The position numbers and the translations under genes are program-made. The notes below the pieces were generated by a model. That model saw only the letters and a list, made by a program, of their open reading frames with translations. It did not search any database and was not told the DNA's origin. A stretch of 64,000 nucleotides of DNA from JAUZOB01 sp963692465 (GTDB taxonomy: Bacteria; Bacteroidota; Bacteroidia; Bacteroidales; Prolixibacteraceae). Position 1 is the stretch's first letter. The number at the start of each line of letters is the position of its first letter. Shown here piece by piece: positions 7,654 to 15,966 of the stretch. The stretch covers positions 868,001 to 932,000 of the forward strand of contig OY829943.1 of the NCBI GenBank assembly GCA_963692465.1. The letters run 5' to 3'.

Positions 7654-9159
7654 ATGAAAAAACTTTTATTAATTATCACTCTGAGTTTTGTGTTTGGTCC
7701 CCTGTTTTGTTCAGCACAAACACCCACGTATTTTGTTATTAAATATCCCACTAATTTAACATTAGTTTCCTTGCGACGACCAATCGTAAAGATATTACAG
7801 GGTGAAAACTTTGGTAAGCCTGAAAATTATGAAACAGAACAGATCTCTATAACTCAAAAAGATTCGATAATAACTAAAATATTAAAAGTCAATATAAAAG
7901 ATACTACCTGTATCTTTTTTAATGATTTTCCAGGCAGACATGAAATGATCGTTACTCCGGGTGATACGATTCGGTTAAAAGTGGAGAATATAGATTTGAA
8001 TGCTCTAAAAAAGGGAATCGGGCCAAAACTCAAAACACCATGGACCGGCAAGATATCTTATGAGGGAAAAAATCGATTTATCAATGGATTATGTGATTCT
8101 CTATTCATCGCTTATGGTGTATTGGCAGGGAATATGGGGATCAAAGAGGTTCACTTCCGAGATACATCAGTGCAAGGATTACCTGATTTTTGTAATCAAG
8201 TAAAGGAAATATATACTGAAAGGATGAATTATCTGAATAATTATTGTTCCAAATATGCAATTCCTAAAAAGGTATGGCAATTGGCCGAATCTGAAATTTA
8301 TTATGCCTATATAAGCAATCTTTTGAACCCAATGTTTGTGCTATCTAAAATAGATATAGATCAATACCCTGAATCGTATCGGCAAGATTTGAAAAAGTTT
8401 AGAACTAATGATAATGATATGTATTTCAAAACGAGTTTAAAAAGTTCTACGCTCTATTTTTATATCTATATCAATAACTCATCGAAGGCAACCCCGGTAC
8501 ATTCTTTAATTTCAACATATAACGCCATTAAAAATAATTATTCGAACCCCATTCGGGATCATTTGCAGGTTATTAATCTTGATTATATTATAAGAGCTAA
8601 AGGCACGTCTGTTAATCCTTTAGATTCATTGATCAGAGATTTCAAGAGTAACTGCAAAGATGCTAACTATAATCGGTATGTCGATTCTCTTTACGTGTGG
8701 AAACAGAAAGAGGATAAAACGACACAAAGCTACGACGAGGCAATAAAGTCGATGATACTGGACCAAAATAATAAGCAACAGACTCTCTCGAGTTTACTAA
8801 AAAACGAATCTATAATAATCGATTGTTGGGCTAGTTGGTGTAACCCCTGTTTAAAAGAAATTGGAATTGGAAAACAGTATGAAAAGACTTATGGCGATAA
8901 AGTGAAATTTATTTACCTGTCATTTGATCGGGATAAAAATAAGTGGCTGAAGAAATCTAACGAACTGGAATTAACGAATAGCTATCTGTTGGAAAATAAT
9001 TTCAAGTCAATTTTGGCTCGGCATTATGGAATCTATTCTATCCCACATTATCTGATTTTTAATAGGAAGAAGAAATCGTTAAAATTGATTAACATAAGGC
9101 CCTCAGATGGAAATGATTACAAAGAGATGCTAAATGATTTAGCAAAAACAGACAACTAA
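7654..9159 (+). CDS. Secreted TlpA-type thioredoxin-like protein
   Basis: 501 residues with a clear Sec signal (MKKLLLIITLSFVFG...CSAQ). Residues about 25-370 are a long region of unassigned fold, as in Bacteroidota TlpA proteins with N-terminal DUF4369-like parts. The C-terminal thioredoxin domain (about 375-500) has WCNPC (Cys396, Cys399) preceded by DCWAS and a cis-Pro segment IPHY. Such proteins reduce or isomerise disulphides in the periplasm. A partner peptidase gene immediately upstream suggests joint processing of disulphide-containing peptides or proteins, which is an inference. The decayed fragment at 4052 shows that a second thioredoxin-like gene once lay on the other side of the peptidase. 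Confidence 0.85.
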   Translation: MKKLLLIITLSFVFGPLFCSAQTPTYFVIKYPTNLTLVSLRRPIVKILQGENFGKPENYETEQISITQKDSIITKILKVNIKDTTCIFFNDFPGRHEMIVTPGDTIRLKVENIDLNALKKGIGPKLKTPWTGKISYEGKNRFINGLCDSLFIAYGVLAGNMGIKEVHFRDTSVQGLPDFCNQVKEIYTERMNYLNNYCSKYAIPKKVWQLAESEIYYAYISNLLNPMFVLSKIDIDQYPESYRQDLKKFRTNDNDMYFKTSLKSSTLYFYIYINNSSKATPVHSLISTYNAIKNNYSNPIRDHLQVINLDYIIRAKGTSVNPLDSLIRDFKSNCKDANYNRYVDSLYVWKQKEDKTTQSYDEAIKSMILDQNNKQQTLSSLLKNESIIIDCWASWCNPCLKEIGIGKQYEKTYGDKVKFIYLSFDRDKNKWLKKSNELELTNSYLLENNFKSILARHYGIYSIPHYLIFNRKKKSLKLINIRPSDGNDYKEMLNDLAKTDN

Positions 9160-9177
9160 GAAAAAGTTTTATTTAAC

Positions 9178-9275
9178 TAAAAGAACAATTCTTACCGCAG
9201 AATTCAATTGCAATAATGTCATATTCAAAAGGAATTCAATTCTCCTATGGTATAAGGAGTCGTTTTGTTCTTTTA
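9178..9275. repeat. 98-base segment bounded by an 11-bp perfect inverted repeat
   Basis: TAAAAGAACAA at 9178-9188 is repeated inverted as TTGTTCTTTTA at 9265-9275. Inside are a second pair of related blocks (GAATTCAATT twice) and a small hairpin. It could be a long imperfect terminator structure between convergent genes or a tiny inverted-repeat element. There are no flanking duplications and no second copy in this window. Confidence 0.35.
9242..9274 (+). terminator. Probable terminator of the M16/thioredoxin-like transcript
   Basis: CTCCT (9242-9246) and AGGAG (9255-9259) form a short stem with an 8-base loop, followed by a T-rich run (GTTTTGTTCTTTT). It is 83 bases past the stop of the thioredoxin-like gene. 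The stem is weak. Confidence 0.4.
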
Positions 9276-9337
9276 AGTCTGGTGCAATATACCTTAAGGA
9301 TTTGAAATATTCTCTTTCTATTTAAACTTGAGTAAGT

Positions 9338-9367
9338 ATTCCGACGAAGCAGGTTCTTCGCCGGAAT
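9338..9367. terminator. Bidirectional stem-loop between convergent genes
   Basis: ATTCCGACGAAG (9338-9349) pairs with CTTCGCCGGAAT (9356-9367) over a 6-base loop. On the minus strand the one odd position becomes a G-U pair, giving a full 12-bp stem. It lies 58 bases past the 3' end of the minus-strand VirJ-like gene and 178 past the plus-strand thioredoxin-like gene. No strong U-run follows on either strand. Confidence 0.5.
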
Positions 9368-9425
9368 TATCTGTAACTTAAAAAACACACAGAAGATTGA
9401 ACCCGAACGTAATTAAGAATATCAA

Positions 9426-10253
9426 TTACCGGCAATAGTGCAGTGTCGAATCGACCACCGACTTGAGATTATAATGATAATGATGCCTCCCGCTAAGAAC
9501 AACAACAGGGGCAGAAACAGCTTTCATCTGTTTAATCATTTCATCCTCATGTTCATCGTCACCATAAATACAGATTTTTCCGACCTCTGGCAACTGAGTG
9601 ACTTCCTTAAGCACGTCATAGCGGTCTTCTGTACCAAATTCCAACATACTTCCAATCGTCACCTCAAAGTTCGTTTTGGCACTTGGAGAATACATGGCAA
9701 CCACGGTAAGTTCCTTTTTCAATGACGGAGTTAGACGGGTCGCAATAAATGGAACAATATCCGCTCCGAAGGAATAACCAAGAAGCATAATCTTATGAAC
9801 ATGCAGTTTCTGAACATAGAAAGATAAAATAGCATTCATATCCCGCGCGGTTTGATCAGGAGTCTTTTGTCGCCAGAAATATTTGAAAGCATTGAGTCCA
9901 ATGCTTGGAATACCACGCCCGGCTAACTCAGAAGAAAGCTTCTTGGCAAATTTAGCCCATCCCCCATCACCGGAAACAATAAAAGCCAACGTCGAGTCGG
10001 ATGAAACGAACTCCGGCCCGGTATACACAACAGGAAGATATGAAAAAGCACTTTCAATAGCAGAGCTTTCTGAATGTTTTGCTGCCCCTGCCGGGTCTGA
10101 GCCCTGACCGGTTCCAACCCGTTTTCCGGAGGCCTTTGGAAGAGAAGTGTTTTGCTGCCCCTGAACATGACAGGCTGTAGAAACAAACGTAACCGCAGAA
10201 ATACCCAACAATACAATTAATCCCGTACAACAGAGCACCAAAATTCTTTTCAT
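9426..10253 (-). CDS. AcvB/VirJ-type alpha/beta hydrolase (putative lysyl-phosphatidylglycerol hydrolase)
   Basis: 275 residues. An N-terminal hydrophobic segment (about 5-27) exports the protein. A low-complexity linker (about 30-70) precedes a single VirJ domain. Family landmarks are all present: SGDGGW near the start, KYFW followed by TPDQTARD, the nucleophile motif GYSFGAD (Ser161), CIYGDDE and a late GRHHYHY with the catalytic His. In proteobacteria AcvB/VirJ proteins hydrolyse lysyl-phosphatidylglycerol in the periplasm and affect acid and peptide resistance; the same role here is inference. No MprF-type synthase lies in the window. Divergent from the acetyltransferase gene at 10504. 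Confidence 0.8.
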   Translation of the reverse strand: MKRILVLCCTGLIVLLGISAVTFVSTACHVQGQQNTSLPKASGKRVGTGQGSDPAGAAKHSESSAIESAFSYLPVVYTGPEFVSSDSTLAFIVSGDGGWAKFAKKLSSELAGRGIPSIGLNAFKYFWRQKTPDQTARDMNAILSFYVQKLHVHKIMLLGYSFGADIVPFIATRLTPSLKKELTVVAMYSPSAKTNFEVTIGSMLEFGTEDRYDVLKEVTQLPEVGKICIYGDDEHEDEMIKQMKAVSAPVVVLSGRHHYHYNLKSVVDSTLHYCR

Positions 10254-10503
10254 AAAAATCTCATCTAAAGAATGAATGTTTCAATTTCTGTGGCCTGTCA
10301 ATATTTGTCAAACCGTCTGGCAGAGAACAACAAGAACCATTCCAATCCTTCTTTTCCACTAAAAGGATCAATCGGAAACAGCACATCCAGAGTAATCGCT
10401 AATTTAGCATTTATCTCTTACATGAAGGATTTATCCCTTGCTACTATCGGTTTTTATTGCTTTTTTAGGTAAAATTGCTCTTATGATCAAGGAAAAATCA
10501 ATC

Positions 10504-11064
10504 ATGGCAAAATCAGAAAAAGAGAAAATGCTTTGCGGTGAACTGTATTCCGCTCTTGATGAAGAATTGTCTATCGAAAGAAAACAAGCCCGGAAATTAT
10601 TATCCCGTTTTAATCAAACAGATGCAGAGGAAGAGTCACTTCGAAATGAAATTCTTCAACAACTGTTCGGAAGCATTAAAGACCAGATTCACGTTGAACC
10701 TCCTTTTTACTGCGACTACGGATCAAACATTCACGTCGGCCGGAATGTCGTGATCAACTTTAACTGCGTATTTCTGGATGTTACAAAGATTTCAATTGGC
10801 AGCGGGACACTCATCGGTCCGGGAGTTCATCTATACACCGCCTGTCACCCTAAAGAATGGAAAACCCGGGCAAGAGGTTTGGAATACGGCAAACCAATAA
10901 CTATCGGCGACAATGTATGGATCGGGGGCGGAGCAATCATACTGCCTGGGGTCTCAATCGGTGACCACAGTATTATCGGCGCAGGGAGCATCGTTACCCA
11001 TGACGTACCCGCAGATGTGATGGCTGCCGGTAATCCCTGCCGTATTATTCGGCAACTCGAGTAG
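10504..11064 (+). CDS. Sugar O-acetyltransferase, maltose/galactoside type (left-handed beta-helix)
   Basis: 186 residues from the ATG at 10504 (MAKSEKEKMLCGELY), which gives the normal Maa/LacA N-terminus. An upstream in-frame TTG at 10438 would add 22 poorly fitting residues. Residues 1-58 form the N-terminal helical 'Mac' domain. From about 60, hexapeptide repeats build the left-handed beta-helix (NIHVGRNVVINFN, ISIGSGTLIGPGV, ITIGDNVWIGGGAIILPGVSIG). The catalytic His is in the TACHP loop. It moves acetyl from acetyl-CoA to a sugar hydroxyl in the cytoplasm; the sugar is unknown. It stands alone, facing the convergent DUF3857 gene. Confidence 0.9.
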   Translation: MAKSEKEKMLCGELYSALDEELSIERKQARKLLSRFNQTDAEEESLRNEILQQLFGSIKDQIHVEPPFYCDYGSNIHVGRNVVINFNCVFLDVTKISIGSGTLIGPGVHLYTACHPKEWKTRARGLEYGKPITIGDNVWIGGGAIILPGVSIGDHSIIGAGSIVTHDVPADVMAAGNPCRIIRQLE

Positions 11065-11141
11065 ATCACGTACCTTGAATAACAGAATTTCCATCCTTGA
11101 TCACGCAAAATTGCGATAACTGGAACTTCATCAAAACGGTT

Positions 11142-13046
11142 CTAATTTTTAACCAAAACCACCTGTGCCTGATCCGCATCATTGATCTGTGCAAAGAAAT
11201 CGATTAATTGGTCATATTGTGCCTGGGAATATTCCCCATGATTAAACAAAAAAGAGCGGGACAGACTAATTTTTCCCGAAGCATAAGAAACCTTCAGATC
11301 GTAGGTTCCAAAGAGTGAATCAATATGCCGAACCTCCGGCATTGATTCAGGCTTGTAGCCCTCCGGCAAAGAAATAGTGTACTGATCCTGATCTAACATT
11401 CCATGACGAACCACAACCGGAGTAACCCGCTTCTCTTTTTTTATCAGTTTGGGCATCTTATCCTGAAACAATAAAGGAGTCATAAATATTCGCTGTCCGC
11501 TCACATTCACCGCCGTTGAGGTCTTAAGACTTACCTTTTCATCAACCTCCGGGATGCGATCGGGCTTATAGGTATATTGCAACGAAACGATCTCCGGACT
11601 TTGTAAGGCACAATCTTCCAGAAAATGATCATTCTGATCTTTCATTCCCTTTCTTACAACATACTGCAACGCCTCCGAACGATAACCCCGATAACAAGTT
11701 TCTGCGGTAATATCAAGTTCCCCGTTCGCATTCATCTTAACATCCGACTTACGGACACAGCAATTATCTTTGGGCAAAAGCAGTGGGGTCCGAATGAGTT
11801 TTCCTCCTTCCGGAGTGTACATCAGGGCTAACCGATTGTCCGTGAAATTACCCATATAACCTACCGGGACCAACGGATTGGTACATTCCACAAACAGGGT
11901 GTCTCCTGCATTCGGAATGCACAAAATAATATGATTGGTCTGAGTCATTGAGCAATAATCCGGCAAAAGAGAATAAGGGGCTTCAGCATATATCTCAACA
12001 GGATAAGACTCGACTCCGACCTGTTTCAACAATGCGCAAGCATAATTGGTCAGTGCTTTACAGTCGCCATACCCGCATTTATCAACCGTTTCTGCCGGAA
12101 TAGGCACCCATCCGCCAATTCCTTTCTGGATACTGACATAGCGAACTTTTTCCTTAAGGATCTGCTGAACAGCATTAATCCGTTTAATCGGATCCGTAAC
12201 CGTACGCTTAATCTGGCTCATCCGGTCAATCATCTCAGGAGGCAAGCTCTGCCTGGCACTGAACAATTCATACATTCTTTTCCCCAACTCGTTCCAGTTG
12301 CTGATATTTCCTTTGGTATGGTCGTAATCAAATTCATCGGGATCAAGTCGGACTAACGGAAATACGTTACCAGGAAAAGGGCTGAACGATTCGTTTTCAA
12401 TTGCTTCAAAATTGGCAAGAGTCCATGTATACTTTTTAACTCCGTCTTTCTCTTCCTTTACCGGATCGAGCGTACTGTTTTGCACATTATACCGCAGTGG
12501 CAATGCAGTGAGCAACTCAATCGAAAGCACAGCTGTCTCAACACTACTGTCATACTCCGGAACCGGGTCCCATACTCCATAGGACAAAATGCCGAAATCA
12601 CTTTTCTCCCATTCATATTCAACCGTTACCGGATAAACCGGACTGTTCAGTTCAAAATAAACAACCCGGTTATCCTCGTACAGTGCGGCACCGCTCATAG
12701 CACTGAAATCTTTGAATTCGGAAGATTTTATCTTACGGATTTCTTTCCCTTCTGCATTCAATATCCGTCCCTTAATTCCGCTCAACGATGAGAATTTATC
12801 ATACCTTTCTTCGAAATTTGCATCCTTAAAGCCTTTTTCATTGAGAACCGTATAGACGCGTTTATAATGTGTTGTGGACTTACTGCTCCCTTTTACCTTA
12901 ATCTGCGTAAGAGAATAACGTACGACACAATCGGAATTCTTTTTCAATTTCTCCGGGATGCGATTAACATTCCAATCTTCATTCTCTGCTTGTAAGGAGA
13001 ATCCGGCAAACAGGAAAAACAGCAATAAAGGCAGTAGTCTTTTCAT
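11142..13046 (-). CDS. DUF3857/transglutaminase-like periplasmic protein, catalytic residues present
   Basis: 634 residues from the ATG at 13046 (the codon before it, at 13049, is TTG). Sec signal MKRLLPLLLFFLFAGFSLQA. A DUF3857 beta-sandwich (about 40-215) is followed by a transglutaminase-like core with Cys329 in YGDCKALTNY, His372 in TNHIIL and Glu387 in FVECTN where the family often has Glu in place of the triad Asp. A C-terminal beta domain follows (about 460-634). Such proteins are thought to be envelope peptidases or crosslinkers, but no substrate is known. It lies 78 bases downstream of a second DUF3857 gene (13125-15134) on the same strand, so the two form an operon of diverged paralogues. 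Confidence 0.85.
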   Translation of the reverse strand: MKRLLPLLLFFLFAGFSLQAENEDWNVNRIPEKLKKNSDCVVRYSLTQIKVKGSSKSTTHYKRVYTVLNEKGFKDANFEERYDKFSSLSGIKGRILNAEGKEIRKIKSSEFKDFSAMSGAALYEDNRVVYFELNSPVYPVTVEYEWEKSDFGILSYGVWDPVPEYDSSVETAVLSIELLTALPLRYNVQNSTLDPVKEEKDGVKKYTWTLANFEAIENESFSPFPGNVFPLVRLDPDEFDYDHTKGNISNWNELGKRMYELFSARQSLPPEMIDRMSQIKRTVTDPIKRINAVQQILKEKVRYVSIQKGIGGWVPIPAETVDKCGYGDCKALTNYACALLKQVGVESYPVEIYAEAPYSLLPDYCSMTQTNHIILCIPNAGDTLFVECTNPLVPVGYMGNFTDNRLALMYTPEGGKLIRTPLLLPKDNCCVRKSDVKMNANGELDITAETCYRGYRSEALQYVVRKGMKDQNDHFLEDCALQSPEIVSLQYTYKPDRIPEVDEKVSLKTSTAVNVSGQRIFMTPLLFQDKMPKLIKKEKRVTPVVVRHGMLDQDQYTISLPEGYKPESMPEVRHIDSLFGTYDLKVSYASGKISLSRSFLFNHGEYSQAQYDQLIDFFAQINDADQAQVVLVKN

Positions 13047-13124
13047 CAAATATGAATTAGCAAATCGATAAAACGAGATAAAGTACGAGGATTATTCCCT
13101 CTATTTTCAATAATAAGCGGACAT

Positions 13125-15134
13125 TTAAATCTTCTTCAAAACAATCCGTTCATTCTCTTTCTGAACCATTTTAGAAAACAAATCTTTTAACTCGACATAG
13201 CGCTTACCTGGAATCAAGGTCCGAGGTAAAATCAACCGCGAAGAAACCATTACAAAATCGTCTGAAGGAGTATAATTTACTTCATATAAAGCAATCCCAT
13301 CTACAATAACCTTCTCATTAGCCGGTAACCCATCGGGTTTATAGCCTTGGGGAATTGAAATTTTACTGGTATAAATTTCTTCTATGGGGAAGCCGAAATC
13401 AACCGGATAAGTCCGTTCTTTGGATTTAAATGGATTTTCGGATTGCCGATTTATGACAAAAGGATTAATATACAATACCGGATCACCAACCTTCCCTTTC
13501 CCCCTTAAATCAACACTGATCTTTTCAATAACCGGCAATCCCATATTCGTTTTTAAATTCGCTATGGAATAATTGATAAAACTAATTCCTTCTTTCTTCT
13601 GGAGATTCTCACTAATCTTTTGTGGTTCTGTATTCCAGTTTATCTCACGATATCCTTCTGCCAGATTTCCGGTCCGGGAAATAACAGTTGTATTCTGAAT
13701 ATGCCCCTTATCATCAAAATCAATTTGCGTATAAGTCCGCTCTTTACTCGAATACTTCGGGGTAAGATCAATCCATCCTCTCTTTGTTTTGTCAATTATT
13801 CGCCCGAATGAATTTGTATATTCTATTGGCAGAGCATTGGGATAAGAAGCAGGAATCGTCGCATCGACAAGGACAGAGAGCGAATCAATTTTCACCATCG
13901 CAATAACACTGTTTATGGCATCAATTGAGGGACGCGTCTTCGGCATAAACCCATTCGACCTCGTACTCAAAACAATCGGATAAGCCGTTAACCCGGCAGA
14001 ACGAAGCATTGAGACAAGCAGCAAATTAATCTCGCCTGAATTACCAGTCCCTGATTTATAGACCGCCCGTAAAGGCTGATCGACAAAGGCCGCATAATGG
14101 TCATTCCATTTGACTTTGCTTTTTACCAATGCGGTTACAACCATCATCTTCTCCGCATCGGTCCTGGCTTTAGTATTAGCAAGTATACCATTCAAATCGT
14201 CCATATAAAAACCAGTGCTATTTAATTGTCGGCCAAAAGATTCAGAATTTAATAATCCTTCGGCTATATCATTCCACGTTGTTGTATACTGATGGGTAAA
14301 TGAGAAAGGAAATTGGGTCCCCCGTAATTCATATTCTTCTCCCGACAAATAATTGTACTTTGAATTAAGAAAAGGCTCTTCTTTAAAAGCCGGAACATCT
14401 TCCATCGTGTAGGTTTCCTGAGAACTTAAATAACTAATATCATTAAAACTGTCCATCGTTCTACTCTTAATAGTATTACTCTTGCCTTCTCCTTTGATAT
14501 AATTGGCTTTGTAATATCCCTTTCTCTCACTATTAAACACAAAATACTCCGGAATCTCAACGACATACTGACTATAGACAGTTGGAATGTCTTCCTGAAA
14601 ATACCAGTTAGGCACATTCCATACAAAATCAGAACAGATGTTATATTCCAAATCAATAACTGAACCCTCCTTAACATTAGGCATCGCTATCCGAATCCGC
14701 ATCTCGCTATCATTAATCCGTTCCTTAACAATAGCGTCTTTCCCAAGTTTGGTCTTCTCTATCTTTCCATTGACCAGATTAAACGTATAAGCATTCAAAT
14801 TCTCAATTCTATCTTGATAATCGCCGCTTCTTATCAGGCGAATTGAAAAATCAGCTTCATCAAAACCTTCCCGTTTATAAATCTTTATCCGCCTCTTATA
14901 TTCCTGTTCCATCTGAAAGCCCTTACTATCAGAAGTTGCATTATCAAAATAGTAATACACATGACCGGCATTATATAAAACAGCTGCATCGGCCGATGAA
15001 TCTTTGGGATATACCTTTTGAGACAGTTCTTCGATAGTAACTTTTCCAAACTTATAATCTCGCTTTTGTGCCCAAAGCCGGACTGGGATAAAAAGCATTC
15101 CGATTATCCCAAACAACAGGATTATTTTCTTCAT
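13125..15134 (-). CDS. DUF3857 transglutaminase-like protein lacking the catalytic Cys and His
   Basis: 669 residues, Sec signal MKKIILLFGIIGMLFIPVRLWAQ. A DUF3857 domain (about 55-230) is followed by a transglutaminase-like fold (about 300-430). At the nucleophile position the sequence reads TGNSGEINLLLVSML, with no cysteine. The histidine position is also lost (INSVIAMV), while the LVDAT strand with the third residue remains. It should therefore be a non-enzymatic member, perhaps a binding partner of its neighbour at 11142-13046, which retains the residues. First gene of the pair; its promoter region is shared with the divergent TetR gene. Confidence 0.82.
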   Translation of the reverse strand: MKKIILLFGIIGMLFIPVRLWAQKRDYKFGKVTIEELSQKVYPKDSSADAAVLYNAGHVYYYFDNATSDSKGFQMEQEYKRRIKIYKREGFDEADFSIRLIRSGDYQDRIENLNAYTFNLVNGKIEKTKLGKDAIVKERINDSEMRIRIAMPNVKEGSVIDLEYNICSDFVWNVPNWYFQEDIPTVYSQYVVEIPEYFVFNSERKGYYKANYIKGEGKSNTIKSRTMDSFNDISYLSSQETYTMEDVPAFKEEPFLNSKYNYLSGEEYELRGTQFPFSFTHQYTTTWNDIAEGLLNSESFGRQLNSTGFYMDDLNGILANTKARTDAEKMMVVTALVKSKVKWNDHYAAFVDQPLRAVYKSGTGNSGEINLLLVSMLRSAGLTAYPIVLSTRSNGFMPKTRPSIDAINSVIAMVKIDSLSVLVDATIPASYPNALPIEYTNSFGRIIDKTKRGWIDLTPKYSSKERTYTQIDFDDKGHIQNTTVISRTGNLAEGYREINWNTEPQKISENLQKKEGISFINYSIANLKTNMGLPVIEKISVDLRGKGKVGDPVLYINPFVINRQSENPFKSKERTYPVDFGFPIEEIYTSKISIPQGYKPDGLPANEKVIVDGIALYEVNYTPSDDFVMVSSRLILPRTLIPGKRYVELKDLFSKMVQKENERIVLKKI

Positions 15135-15233
15135 TTTGAATCGTCGTTTCTCTCTAATTCAGGTTAGTTTCATTTTTTAACAATAAAAATAATCAGGTCT
15201 AATAAGAAAAACAAAACTTTTATGAAAAAAAAT

Positions 15234-15250
15234 TATCGTTTATAACGATA
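15234..15250. promoter_or_regulatory. Perfect 17-bp palindrome, operator candidate
   Basis: TATCGTTTATAACGATA has 7-bp perfect arms around a 3-base centre. It sits in the 226-base divergent region, 100 bases upstream of the DUF3857 gene at 15134 and 111 bases upstream of the tetR ATG at 15361. It differs from the TTTGGTT-type sites near tetR, so it is probably bound by a different protein. Confidence 0.5.
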
Positions 15251-15284
15251 TTCCTATTTAAAAAGTTGACCAAGTATTTTAACT

Positions 15285-15351
15285 ATTTGGTTAAAACATT
15301 TGGTTATTTCATTTAATACCCCTACTTTTGTCCAAGTGGTTAAACCAAATG
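15285..15351 (+). promoter_or_regulatory. tetR promoter with overlapping operator repeats
   Basis: TTTG (15299-15302), a 20-base spacer and TACTTTTG (15323-15330) fit the Bacteroides promoter consensus. ATTTGGTTA occurs twice as a direct repeat (15285 and 15298, 13 bases apart), the second copy covering the -33 box. Downstream, at the expected transcription start, is the palindrome TGGTTAAACCA (15337-15347), continuing into ACCAAATGG, an inverted copy of the same core. Sites on both sides of the -7 box suggest autorepression by the TetR protein. Confidence 0.65.
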
Positions 15352-15360
15352 GTAAAGAAC

Positions 15361-15966
15361 ATGAAAGACAATACAGAAGAAAAAATACTCAAAGCCGCCA
15401 AAGACGTTTTCGTTAGAAAAGGCCTCGATGGTGCCCGGATGCAGGAGATTGCCGATGAAGCCGGCATCAATAAAGCATTGCTGAATTATTACTTTCGCTC
15501 AAAACAAAATCTCTTTGATGCCATATTCGAAGATGCATTCATCAAATTAATACCAATTGTTGTGGAACCAATAGACTTGGATATTCCATTCTCAGAGAAA
15601 ATGAAAAGAATTATCAGTAATCACTTTGACATGATTAGAGCAAACCCTTTTATCCCACTGTTTGTTCTGCATGAAGCATCCCGTGATCCCAATAGATTAG
15701 CCTCTCTTATGGCAGAAAAAGGAGGGATTAGACCAGACAATTTCCGTCAAGTTGTTGAAAAAGAAGTTAAAAGCGGAAACATCAGAGAAATTTCTTTTGA
15801 GAATCTAATGCTCAACATTGTTTCAATGACGGTGATGACTTTTGCCACCCGACCGATTTTACAACGGCTCTATTTCGATAACGATGAAACAAGATATGAA
15901 GCATTCATCGCTCAACGCAAACAGGCAATAACTGATTTTGTAATTAACTCAATACAAAAGAAATGA
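15361..15966 (+). CDS. TetR/AcrR family transcriptional regulator of the downstream efflux operon
   Basis: 201 residues from the ATG at 15361 (MKDNTEEKILKAAKDVF). Another ATG at 15349 and a TTG at 15328 are in frame, but 15328 overlaps the predicted -7 box. The N-terminal HTH is typical: MQEIADEAGINKALLNYYFRS at about 25-45, followed by NLFDAIF. The C-terminal ligand-binding part (about 60-200) is all helical. The stop overlaps the ATG of the TolC-like gene by 4 bases, so it is the first gene of the efflux operon and probably represses it, as CecR does for the comparable ybhGFSR cluster of E. coli. The inducer is unknown. Confidence 0.9.
   Translation: MKDNTEEKILKAAKDVFVRKGLDGARMQEIADEAGINKALLNYYFRSKQNLFDAIFEDAFIKLIPIVVEPIDLDIPFSEKMKRIISNHFDMIRANPFIPLFVLHEASRDPNRLASLMAEKGGIRPDNFRQVVEKEVKSGNIREISFENLMLNIVSMTVMTFATRPILQRLYFDNDETRYEAFIAQRKQAITDFVINSIQKK

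Noticed and set aside
11104..11115. Short palindrome CGCAAAATTGCG between convergent genes
   Set aside because: Only 5-bp arms and no U-run on either strand; too weak to call a terminator.
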